In this document: in pieces, positions 44,443 through 52,213 of the stretch
How positions within the stretch are numbered: the first letter of the stretch is position 1
Layout: the number at the start of each line of letters is the position of its first letter
Made by a program: the position numbers and the translations under genes
NCBI GenBank assembly: GCA_963802765.1
Contig: CAWDJZ010000013.1
Span: 372,001-436,000, forward strand
DNA from: Gaiellasilicea sp963802765
Lineage (GTDB): Bacteria > Actinomycetota > Thermoleophilia > Gaiellales > Gaiellaceae
Length of the DNA stretch: 64,000 nucleotides
Direction of reading: 5' to 3'
Notes under the pieces: model-generated
Database searches by the model: none
The model's input: only the letters and a program-made list of their open reading frames with translations
Told to the model about the DNA's origin: nothing

Positions 44443-45390
44443 TCAGCGTGTGAGCCCCCAGACCGCGAGAACGGCGATCGCAACGAGCACCAGGAGCAGC
44501 AGGAGCAGCGGGAGGAGGCGGCGGCCGTGCTCGTCCGTCTCGGCCTCCGCCTCGGCCTGTGCCTGCACGTGCGCTTCGACTTCTGCGGCGGGAATCACGG
44601 CCGTGTCGACCGCCGGAACGGGGTCGAGCCCCGAGAGGGTGTCCTCGTCGTCGTCGATCACAGGCGCTGCCGGCGGTGATTCGACCGCGCCGTCGAGCTG
44701 GAAGAGCACGACGGTGATGTTGTCCTCGCCGCCGCCCCGGTTGGCGGCGTCGACGAGCGCACGCGCGGCCGCGTCGAGGTCATTGCTCTCCTCGAGGAGC
44801 GAGAGGATCTCGCCGTCGGAGACCATGTCCGTCAGCCCGTCCGAGCAGAGGAGGAAGAGGTCGCCGGGCTCGGCGCGGATCGTCTCGAGGTCGACGTCGA
44901 CGTCCGGCTCGGTGCCGACCGCGCGCGTGATCACGGAGCGCTGCGGGTGCGCTTCCGCCTCCTCGCGCGAGAGCTGGCCGCTCCGCCGGAGCTCGCCGAC
45001 GAGGGAGTGGTCTTCGGTCAGCTGGTCGAGCTCGCCGCCCCGGACGCGGTAGGCGCGGGAGTCGCCGACGTGGCCGAGCACGATCGTCCCGGTGTCGGCG
45101 TCGACGAGGGCGACCGTCATCGTCGTGCCCATCCCCGATGCGGCCGCGTCTTCGCTCGAGCGCCGGAACACGCGTCGGTTCGCCTCCTGGATCAGCGACC
45201 TGACGCGATCCTCGCCACGCTCGTCTCCGCCCGCCTCGGCGAGAACGGCAGCCGCCAGCCCCGAGGCGACCTCGCCCGCCTGTGCGCCGCCCATCCCGTC
45301 CGCGATCGCGAAGAGCGGCGGCTCGCACACGTACGCGTCCTCGTTGCGGCGCCTGCGGCGCCCGGTGTCGGTCCGGACCGCAGCGCGCAT
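44443..45390 (-). CDS. pstP: PP2C-family Ser/Thr phosphatase PstP
   Basis: A 315-residue phosphatase that reverses PknB signalling. Metal-binding motifs: RRRRRNEDAYV, ADGMGGAQAGEVAS, VGHVGDSRAYRV, LCSDGLTDMVSD and GGGEDNITVVL. A C-terminal linker (ending EAETDEHGRR) leads to a membrane helix (LLPLLLLLLVLVAIAVLAVW), so the catalytic part is cytosolic. The ATG overlaps the fhaB stop by one base (TGATG), giving coupled translation. Confidence 0.94.
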   Translation of the reverse strand: MRAAVRTDTGRRRRRNEDAYVCEPPLFAIADGMGGAQAGEVASGLAAAVLAEAGGDERGEDRVRSLIQEANRRVFRRSSEDAAASGMGTTMTVALVDADTGTIVLGHVGDSRAYRVRGGELDQLTEDHSLVGELRRSGQLSREEAEAHPQRSVITRAVGTEPDVDVDLETIRAEPGDLFLLCSDGLTDMVSDGEILSLLEESNDLDAAARALVDAANRGGGEDNITVVLFQLDGAVESPPAAPVIDDDEDTLSGLDPVPAVDTAVIPAAEVEAHVQAQAEAEAETDEHGRRLLPLLLLLLVLVAIAVLAVWGLTR

Positions 45391-45884
45391 CAGACCTCCA
45401 CCCTGAAGTCGGTCTGGCCGACGCGGACGACGTCCCCTTTTGCGAGCCGCCGCGGCGTCGTCACGCGCGCGCCGTTGACGAAGGTGCCGTTCGTCGAGCC
45501 GACGTCCTCCACCCAGAGACCGTCCCGCTTGGCCTCGAAGCGGGCGTGCTGCGCCGAGGCGAACTCGTCGCCGTCGAGCGGCACCTCGTTCTGGGTGCCG
45601 CGGCCGATCGCGACGGGCAGTGAGTCGATCGGCACCTCCCGGCCGGCGTCGAGCGCGGGGCTCTCGAGCACGACCAGGCGCGCACGCCGCACCGGCGCGA
45701 GGCCGAGACTCGCCGCCTCCCCCGGTCGCATGATCACGCTCTCCTGTGCCGGTGCGGTGCCGCCGGGGCGGAAGTCGCGGCTCGCGGCGCGGACGATCCG
45801 CCAGATGAAGAGGTAGAGGAGGACGATGAAGGCGATCTTGAGTGCGAGCAGAGCCTCGTCGACGGCGATCGACTGTGCACTCAT
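45390..45884 (-). CDS. fhaB: FHA-domain protein FhaB
   Basis: A 164-residue protein: N-terminal membrane helix (ALLALKIAFIVLLYLFIWRIV), then an FHA domain (VAIGRGTQNEVPLDGDEFAS-AQHARF, GSTNGTFVNGARV). FHA domains bind phosphothreonine, so it probably links PknB-phosphorylated proteins to the membrane, as FipA/FhaB do in mycobacteria. ATG overlap with fhaA (ATGA). Confidence 0.93.
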   Translation of the reverse strand: MSAQSIAVDEALLALKIAFIVLLYLFIWRIVRAASRDFRPGGTAPAQESVIMRPGEAASLGLAPVRRARLVVLESPALDAGREVPIDSLPVAIGRGTQNEVPLDGDEFASAQHARFEAKRDGLWVEDVGSTNGTFVNGARVTTPRRLAKGDVVRVGQTDFRVEV

Positions 45885-46660
45885 ACTGCCTTCCGCGAGA
45901 AGACGAGCTCGGCGCCGCCGAGCGAGAGCGTGTCGCCGTCCGTGAGCTTGGCCCGCTGGACGCGCTTGCCGTTCAGCTCCGTTCCGTTCGTCGAGTCGAG
46001 ATCGACGACCCACCAGGCGGAGCCCTCGCGGTGCAGCTCGGCGTGCCGGCGCGACACGTTGGCGTCGTGCACCTGCACGTCGCAGTCCTTCGAGCGGCCA
46101 AGTACGGCCTTGCTTCCTTCGATCGCGTGCCGGCGGCCGTTCAGCTCGAGCGAGACCGTCTCAGGCTCGACGCCGAGCTCTGCGGGAGAGACGGCTTCCG
46201 TGGGCTGCGGCGGCTTCGCCTTGTAGATCATGGTCGAGCCCGGCTCGAGCTGAGCCGCCGGCTCGTCCGGCCGCGGCGGCCGCTGGTCCTCCGGCTGCAC
46301 CATGCGCGTCGCGATGCCGAACTCTCCGACGGAGAGGTCGGCGTCGGTCAGCATCACTACGTTCGGCGGGGTCAAGAGGGCGTAGCTCTCACGCCGGGCG
46401 TGCTCGACGAGGTAGTCCTGCAGCTCGCCGATCAACGAGCCCTCGTAGCCCGTGAACTGCTCCCGGTCGGGCTCGGAGAGGTAGACGGAGTACTCGTTCG
46501 GGACGTAGACGCGCGAGACCGAGATCGTGCGGTGCTCGTCCATCTCTTTCGCCAGTTTGCGGGCGAGCTCGACCGGCTGGACATGCGTCCGGAACGCGCG
46601 CCCGAACATGCCCTCGAAGAGGCCTTCGATCTTCTGCTCGATGCTGCGGAGGACGCTCAT
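45881..46660 (-). CDS. fhaA: DUF3662 and FHA-domain protein FhaA
   Basis: A 259-residue soluble protein. The N-terminal DUF3662 domain has the family string IEQKIEGLFEGMFGRAF and PVELARKLAKEMDE; a linker rich in Pro/Glu follows; the C-terminal FHA domain has VLGRSKDCDVQVHDANVS-RRHAEL and DSTNGTELNGKRV. In mycobacteria FhaA binds phosphorylated MviN/PknB targets. ATG at 46660. First gene of the leftward cluster; a repeat element lies just upstream. Confidence 0.94.
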   Translation of the reverse strand: MSVLRSIEQKIEGLFEGMFGRAFRTHVQPVELARKLAKEMDEHRTISVSRVYVPNEYSVYLSEPDREQFTGYEGSLIGELQDYLVEHARRESYALLTPPNVVMLTDADLSVGEFGIATRMVQPEDQRPPRPDEPAAQLEPGSTMIYKAKPPQPTEAVSPAELGVEPETVSLELNGRRHAIEGSKAVLGRSKDCDVQVHDANVSRRHAELHREGSAWWVVDLDSTNGTELNGKRVQRAKLTDGDTLSLGGAELVFSRKAV

Positions 46661-46753
46661 TGCGGGCTCGGGACCCTTCCCGAGGCCTCCGAGTCTAATG
46701 CTCGCCCTGCCGCTCCCGGTCGGCTGCGCCGCGGGCCCCGCGACTCCTGGACG

Positions 46754-46891
46754 GCTGCGCCTCCCGGCCGGCGGAGCCGGCCTCCGGCGCAGCGTCCCGC
46801 CGTAGGCGGGCAGATGAAGCAGGGCCGTTCGCGGCGCTCTGCGGCGGCCCGTACGTCCGTACTGTTCCACCGGCCTACGTGCCGCGACCGG
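46754..46891 (-). repeat. Composite intergenic element, second copy
   Basis: On the minus strand it holds the module GTAGGCCGGTGGAACAGTAC-GGACGTACGGGCC, then the nested palindrome GCTGCGCC, GGAG, GCCGGC, TCC, GCCGGC, CGGGAG, GCGCAGC. Module and palindrome are in the same order as in the 30.2 kb copy. The stop codon of the neighbouring kinase (46875-46877) falls inside the element. In the gap 46661-46874 nothing else is seen. Confidence 0.7.
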
Positions 46892-48489
46892 CGCGCCAGG
46901 CGCCGCGGGATTCCCGAGCGGCGACGACGGCGCAGGTGAGCCAGACGGCGGCGACGAGCGGCGCCGCCGGAGCGGTGGGGACCGCGAAGATCGTGACGGC
47001 GAGCGCACCCGCGCCGAGGGCCGCGGTCCGCCAGGGCGTGCGTGCGTAGGGAAGCGCGACTGCGGTCGCAGCGAGCGCCGCCGCCCCGAGCGCCAGTCCG
47101 ATCGGGACGGTGGTTGCGATCGCCGCGGCGGCAGACACGGCGCTCTCCGTCCCCGCCACCTCGAGCGGCCTCCGGCGACCCCTGTCCAAAGGGGAGAGCA
47201 TCCCCGCGGAGCCCCGCGGCGAGAGCCGCCACACCGACCGCGGCCAGCGCGTGCGCCGCGCGGCGCACGTGGCCGCGCACCGGCTGCACGGCGAGTGGGA
47301 CGAGCGCGATGAGCCCCAGGGGGGCCAGGAGCACGCCGGACAGGAACATGAGCCCTGCGCGGGAGTCCTTCCACGAGAGCACGAGCCAGCCGAGCGCGAA
47401 CGCGCCGTAGAGGAGCGCCAGGCCCAGTGCGAGGTTCCCGAGCGGGAGGACGGGCGCCGCGAGCGCGAGCGCGAGGCCCGCCCGCGGGGCGCGCAACGCG
47501 ATCCCGCCGGCGGCGACGGCGAGCGCAGGTGCCCAAAGGGTGGGGAAGAACGGAAGCATCGTCGCCCCGACCAGAGTCGCGACGGAGGCCGCGGCGGCCG
47601 GCGCGAAGCGGAGGAGCGCGCTCTGTGTCGGAACGACACGTTCGACCTTCTTCGCACGCTTCCGCACCGCGAACCCCGCACGAAGCTCCTTCGCGAGCGC
47701 CGCGGCGGACGGCCGCTTCTCCGGGTCGTGGGCGAGGGCGCCGCCGAGCGCGTCGAGCAGCCGCTGGGGTAGGTCGGGCCGCTCGGCCTCGAGCGGCGGC
47801 GGGCCGGACTCGATCGTCGCGGCCATCTGCTGCAGCGGCACGCCCCAGAACGGGTGCTTCGCGGCGAGCGCCTCCCAGAGCAGGATCCCGACCGCCCAGA
47901 CGTCGCTCGCCGGGCACGCCTCCTCGCCGCGCAGCCGCTCGGGTGAGATGTAGGCGAGCGTTCCCGGCACGTCGCCGACGGCGGTGAGCGTCTCGGCCTC
48001 GTCGAACTGGGCCAGCCCGAAGTCGAGCAGGCGCACGGAGACGCCTTCGTCCGCGGCGAGGAGGACGTTCGACGGCTTGACGTCGCGATGGACGATCCCG
48101 CGGCCGTGCGCATGTGCGAGTCCGTCCAGGATCTGGGCGGCCGCCTCCACGGCCTGAGCGTCGCCCAGCTCGCCCGAGCGCATCGCGTCGCGAAGGGTGG
48201 TGCCGCCGACATACTCGTAGGCGATGTAGACGTGGCCGCTGTCGGAGCCGAACCCGTAGGCGCGCAGGCAGCGCTCGTGGCGGAGGCGGGATGCCGCTTC
48301 AGCCTCGCGTTCGGCCCGGTCGGCCGCCTTGCCCTCCTTCGGAATGATCTTCAGCGCGACGTCGAGCCCGTTCCTCTCGTCGCGGGCGAGCCAGACGGAG
48401 CCCGATCCGCCGCTGCCGAGCGGTCGCAGCGGGCGGTAGCGGCCGAGGACGAGCTCCCGGCTCGGAAGCGCTTGGGCAGCGACTGACAC
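46875..48489 (-). pseudogene. Membrane serine/threonine kinase, one frameshift
   Basis: About 538 residues after repair. The kinase domain is clear: GSGGSGSVWLARDERNG, ALKIIP, HRDVKPSNVLLAADEG, DFGLAQF and DVPGTLAYISPERLRG. The region after about residue 290 is hydrophobic with five or more membrane segments (PALAVAAGGIALRAPRAGLALALAAPVLP and later PIGLALGAAALAATAVALP). The frame change lies near 47.19 kb, around CCTTTGGACAGGGG. The start is placed at GTG 48489; a 30-codon longer ATG frame overlaps the divergent gene. It could be a kinase of the same signalling cluster, separated from fhaA by 214 bases. Confidence 0.8.
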
Positions 48490-48577
48490 GACCTCAGGTG
48501 GGTTGGCCGCGGCCCGAGCGAATCCTGCCCGGCCGGGGCAGTCGTTACAGTGGCCCCGTTCGAAAACGGTTTCTTCC

Positions 48578-49738
48578 ATGAGCGAGCGCGACTCAGACTT
48601 CGAGTTCGACTTCTTCGACGAGCCGGTCACGCAGGAGGCATCCGGCACGGGCGAGCGGACTCTGCGGCGTCCACTGGGCGGCCGTGGGCCGCGCTTGCCG
48701 CGTGGCCCGATCCGGCCGCGCGCCGGCTTCACACCACTTCTCCGCCTGCTCGGGCTGATCGCCTTCGCGATCCTGCTGGTCGTCCTGCTCTTGCTCTGGG
48801 TGCAGAGCTGTCAGGAAGAGCAGAAACGCGAGGCGTACTCCGATTACATGACCGACGTCTCGGCGGTGGCGCGCGACTCCGAGCGGGTGGGGCGTGAGTT
48901 CAGCGACGTGCTGACGACGCCGGGAATCAAGCCTGCAGCCCTCCAGAAGCAGCTCGCCGGGCTCGTCCAACAGCAGGAGATCGGCGCCACGCGGGCGCGC
49001 GACCTCGATCCGCCGGGGCCGCTCCGGGGCTCGCACCTTTCGGGCGTCGAGTCGCTCGAGTTCCGCGTCGCCGGGCTCGCGGGCATCGCGGAGGCGTTCA
49101 AGCGCACCCAGGGGTCGAAGGACGCCGCGGCGGCGGGCGAGCTCCTGGCCGCCCAGGCCGAGCGCCTGGTCACGAGCGACGTCGTCTGGGACGACCGCTT
49201 CAAGACGCGCGCGGTCGCCGTCCTGCAGGAGCAGGACGTGACCGGCGTCGAGGTGCCCGACTCGAACTTCGTCCAGACGCCGGATCTCGCGAGCACGCGC
49301 TCGATGGTGCCGATCTGGGAGCGGATCAACGGCTCGGCCGCCGCGAGCGGCGGCACGCCGACCGGCCTGCACGGATCGGGGATCGAATCAGTGCGATCCT
49401 TGCCGGGCGGCCAGCAGCTCTCGACTTCCACCGAGAACACCGTCGAGGCCTCGACCGACCTCGCCTTCGCCGTCGCCGTCGCCAACACCGGCGACCATCA
49501 GGAGGTCAAGATCCCGGTGACGCTGACGATCCAGCAGAGCCCGACGCCGATCGTGAAGAAGCAGACGATCGACATCATCAATCCCGGCGAGACGAAGACC
49601 GTCGTCTTCCGCGACTTCCCCTCGGTCGACTTCGGCGAGCGCCGGATCATGCGCATCGACGTTGATCCGGTTCCCGGCGAGACGAACACGCAGAACAACT
49701 CGGCCGAGTACCCGGTCATCTTCTCGCTCGGCGCGTAG
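48578..49738 (+). CDS. Membrane protein with C-terminal CARDB-like beta-sandwich
   Basis: A 386-residue protein: acidic N-terminus (MSERDSDFEFDFFDEPV), a basic stretch, one membrane helix (LLGLIAFAILLVVLLLLWVQ), a helical region (KPAALQKQLAGLVQQQEIG to TQGSKDAAAAGELLAAQAE), and a C-terminal Ig-like/CARDB domain (LAFAVAVANTGDHQEVKIPV, QTIDIINPGETKTVVF, NTQNNSAEYPV). No enzyme motif. ATG 48578 is divergent from the kinase. Possibly a cell-envelope sensor or scaffold; not assigned. Confidence 0.8.
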   Translation: MSERDSDFEFDFFDEPVTQEASGTGERTLRRPLGGRGPRLPRGPIRPRAGFTPLLRLLGLIAFAILLVVLLLLWVQSCQEEQKREAYSDYMTDVSAVARDSERVGREFSDVLTTPGIKPAALQKQLAGLVQQQEIGATRARDLDPPGPLRGSHLSGVESLEFRVAGLAGIAEAFKRTQGSKDAAAAGELLAAQAERLVTSDVVWDDRFKTRAVAVLQEQDVTGVEVPDSNFVQTPDLASTRSMVPIWERINGSAAASGGTPTGLHGSGIESVRSLPGGQQLSTSTENTVEASTDLAFAVAVANTGDHQEVKIPVTLTIQQSPTPIVKKQTIDIINPGETKTVVFRDFPSVDFGERRIMRIDVDPVPGETNTQNNSAEYPVIFSLGA

Positions 49739-49806
49739 TGGCCCGCCCGGCAGCAATTAGGGCGCCGCTGGCGCACGATCTGCGGCGCGATGCTTCGTCC
49801 TCAGTC

Positions 49807-49832
49807 GCGGCCATACACTCGTGTATGGCCGC
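49807..49832. repeat. Perfect palindrome upstream of the DUF4446 gene
   Basis: GCGGCCATACAC and GTGTATGGCCGC are exact reverse complements separated by TC. It lies in the 163-base gap before DUF4446. The whole gap (49739-49901) has other short inverted repeats (for example GGCGCCGCTGGCGC) and looks like an intergenic repeat rather than a promoter; no transposase is next to it. Confidence 0.7.
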
Positions 49833-49901
49833 TCCCTGCGTCCTTGCCTCGCTTGCAGCTCGTACGCCAGCAACGCGAAATCGCTACCGGGCGAGCCACT
49901 G

Positions 49902-50372
49902 ATGGGCTGGGAAGGGGTTGTTGCGCTCGCCGCCGCGGCGGCCGCCGCGATCGCGCTCGGAGTCTGCGCCTGGCTCCTGACGCGGGTCCGCCGGCTGCGT
50001 GCCTCGCAGCGAGTGCTGCTCGGCGGCGGACGCGCCGATCTCGTCGACTTCGCCGTCTCGCTGCAGGGGCGGATCGACGACCTGCACCGGGCGGTCGACG
50101 AGATCGCGGCGGGGCTCGCGCGGGTCGACCGGCGCGTCGACGGCTCCCTCACGAACACGGCGGTCGTCCGGTACGACGCGTACGCCGGCACCGGCGGCCA
50201 TCAGTCCGCGTCGTTCGCGTTCCTCGACGCGAACCGGACCGGGACGGTCGTGACCGCGATCCAGGGTCGCGACTACGCGCGCCTCTACGTGAAGGAGCTC
50301 GATCGCGGCCGCGCCCCGGTCGCACTGTCCCCCGAAGAGCTGGAAGCCGTCGAACGAGCAATGGCGAGATAG
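49902..50372 (+). CDS. DUF4446 family membrane protein
   Basis: A 156-residue protein of the DUF4446 family: one N-terminal membrane helix (VVALAAAAAAAIALGVCAWLL), a helical region with RIDDLHRAVDEIAAGLARVDRRV and a conserved C-terminal part (VVRYDAYAGTGGHQSASFAFLD; SPEELEAVERAM). Function unknown; a coiled coil is likely. ATG at 49902. Confidence 0.85.
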   Translation: MGWEGVVALAAAAAAAIALGVCAWLLTRVRRLRASQRVLLGGGRADLVDFAVSLQGRIDDLHRAVDEIAAGLARVDRRVDGSLTNTAVVRYDAYAGTGGHQSASFAFLDANRTGTVVTAIQGRDYARLYVKELDRGRAPVALSPEELEAVERAMAR

Positions 50373-50403
50373 CAGCGGATCTGTCGGATACGCTTCGCCC
50401 GAG

Positions 50404-50916
50404 TTGCAACAGGTCCTCGTCCTGAACGCAAGTTACGAGCCGCTCAACGTCTGCTCGGTGCGGCGCGCGCACGTGCTCGTCTGGAAGGGGAAGGCCGAGG
50501 TGCTGGAGAGCCTCCCAAAGGAGCTTCGTTCGGCGACCAGCACGTTCGTGTGGCCGCACGTGATCAGGCTCGTCCAGTACGTCCGCGTCCCGCGTGCGAT
50601 CCAGCGCAAGATCTCGCGGCGCGCGCTGTTCGCCCGCGACGGCTGGCGCTGCGTCTACTGCGGCAGCGCCGGCGGCCGGCTGACGCTCGACCACGTCGTG
50701 CCGCGCTCCAAGGGGGGCGAGTCGATCTGGGAGAACGTCGTCACCGCCTGCGCGCCCTGCAACCTGCGCAAGGGCGACCGCTCGCTCGAGGACTCCGGTC
50801 TGCACCTGAAGCGGCAGCCGAGGGCTCCGGCGCCCGTGCTCTTCATTCACCTCGCGACACCGACGATCCCGCACGGCTGGCAGCAGTACCTCCCCGGCAC
50901 CGCGACGGCCGCCTAG
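50404..50916 (+). CDS. HNH endonuclease family protein
   Basis: A 170-residue protein with an HNH zinc-finger nuclease core: RDGWRCVYCGSAGG (first Cys pair), LTLDHVVPRSKGGE (catalytic His in DHV), and WENVVTACAPCNLRKGDRS (second Cys pair and Asn). The N-terminus (VLVLNASYEPLNVCSVRRA) is typical of a housekeeping actinobacterial HNH family with unknown target, not a mobile-element nuclease. TTG start at 50404. Confidence 0.9.
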   Translation: MQQVLVLNASYEPLNVCSVRRAHVLVWKGKAEVLESLPKELRSATSTFVWPHVIRLVQYVRVPRAIQRKISRRALFARDGWRCVYCGSAGGRLTLDHVVPRSKGGESIWENVVTACAPCNLRKGDRSLEDSGLHLKRQPRAPAPVLFIHLATPTIPHGWQQYLPGTATAA

Positions 50917-50922
50917 GTAGAC

Positions 50923-51423
50923 GTGGCGTTCACCTGCACGGTCTGTGGCGAGACGCACGCGGGCGAGACCCGTGACATCCGCCTGGGTCTGCCGCAGCCG
51001 ATCTTCCTGCTCGACGAGGAGGAGCGTCAGCGGCGCGCCTGGGTCGAGGACGACTTCGCGGTGCTGCACGCCGCCGACCGTGACCGCCATTTCGTGCGAG
51101 GGCTCCTGGAGCTGCCGATCCCGGAAGAGGACGGCCGCTTCGGCTACGGCAGCTGGATCGAGGTCAGCCCGGCCGACGTGGCCGCGCTCGGCGAGCTCTG
51201 GGACGACGAGGACGGCTGGCGGAGCGATCCCTTCACCGGGAAACTGGCGAACGAGCTCAGTCCGTACTTCGCGACCGAGGGCCTCTCCGTGCGCCTCAGG
51301 TTGCGGGACGTCTCGATGCTGCCGCTGGTCGAGCTCGAGGACGGTGAGCACGAGCTCGTGCGGGCACAGCGGATGGGCATCTCCGCCCACCGCGCCCACG
51401 AGCTGGCCGCAACCGTCGCGTAG
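50923..51423 (+). CDS. DUF2199 family protein
   Basis: A 166-residue cytosolic protein. The N-terminal CTVCGETHAG and later DRHFVRGLLELPIPE, FGYGSWIEVSPADV, DPFTGKLANELSPYF mark DUF2199, an uncharacterised family often with a CxxC near the start that may bind zinc. GTG start 6 bases after the HNH gene, so probably co-transcribed. Function unknown. Confidence 0.85.
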   Translation: MAFTCTVCGETHAGETRDIRLGLPQPIFLLDEEERQRRAWVEDDFAVLHAADRDRHFVRGLLELPIPEEDGRFGYGSWIEVSPADVAALGELWDDEDGWRSDPFTGKLANELSPYFATEGLSVRLRLRDVSMLPLVELEDGEHELVRAQRMGISAHRAHELAATVA

Positions 51424-51450
51424 GCTGCGGCGCGAGCCTGCGCGGCTGAA

Positions 51451-52141
51451 TCAGTCGCGCTCGACCGGTCCCAGCGAGTACCACTCGCTGAAGGAGCCCG
51501 GGTAGAGGCGTGCATCCGTGCGGCCGGCGAGGTGGAGCTCATGCAGGACCGCGCACGCCGTCACCCCGGAGCCGCAGTAGACGACGAGCTCGTCCGCGTC
51601 GAGCAGCTCGGGTGGAAGCGGTGATTCGTCGAGGAAGTAGCGGTTGCGAGCGCCGGGGATCCGACCGGCGACCGGGTCGATCGGCTCCGTCTCGCCGCGC
51701 CAGCGCTCGGGGGCGCGGGCGTCGACGAGTGTGAGGTGCGGATCGTCGAGCCGCTCGAGCAGCTCATCGGCGTCGGGCAGCGTCGTCCGTCCGTGGCCGG
51801 GCTTGGAAGTCAGCCCGCTCGTGCTGCTCCTCGCCGCCGCGGAGGGGGCCCTGCCACTCGGGGAGCGCGATCACTCCGCTGTCGTCGTGCCCGAAGTGGC
51901 GGAGCAACCACCAGAGCCGCGCCGCCCAGCCCGTGTCGTCGTCGTAACCGACCACGAGCGTGCCTTCGCCGATCCCCGCGCCCGCTGCCCAGGCCGCGAA
52001 CCTCTCCGCCGTCGGCAGCGGATGGCGGCCGCCGCCGTCCGTGCCCGTGAGATCGAGCTCCGGATCGGCATGCGCCGCGCCGGGAATGTGACCGGCGAGA
52101 TACGCCTCTCGCGGGCGACAGTCGACGAAGCGGGCGTCCAT
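51451..52141 (-). pseudogene. Thiosulfate/3-mercaptopyruvate sulfurtransferase, two rhodanese domains, one frameshift
   Basis: About 230 residues after repair. N-terminal rhodanese domain: FVDCRPREAYLAGHIPGAAHAD and VVGYDDDTGWAARLWWLLRHFGH. C-terminal domain: LTLVDARAPERWRGE, GRIPGARNRYFLDES, and the active loop VVYCGSGVTACAVLHEL with the catalytic Cys. The shift lies near 51.82 kb, where ERADFQ in one frame should become LTSKPGHGRTTLPD. ATG at 52141. Active-site Cys is intact. Confidence 0.85.
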
Positions 52142-52159
52142 GGGGCGAAGCGTAGCTCC

Positions 52160-52192
52160 TGCAAAAAATGCAGAAGTTATGCATACTATGCA
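52160..52192. promoter_or_regulatory. Candidate tandem ArgR operator in front of argG
   Basis: Four TGCA half-sites begin at 52160, 52169, 52180 and 52189, spaced 9, 11 and 9 bases, all within an AT-rich island (GCAAAAAATGCAG then ATGCATACTATGCAG). Such a pair of boxes about one helical turn apart is how hexameric ArgR binds arginine genes, and TACTAT at 52184-52189 may be the argG -10. argG starts 22 bases on. It would block the promoter when arginine is abundant; the rhodanese gene leaves the same region on the other strand. Confidence 0.45.
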
Positions 52193-52213
52193 GCAACGAG
52201 TGAGAGGAGCAGG

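Noticed and set aside
50404..50916. HNH protein as part of a defence system or intron
   Set aside because: The family is a housekeeping actinobacterial one; neighbours are DUF4446 and DUF2199, with no methylase or phage gene.
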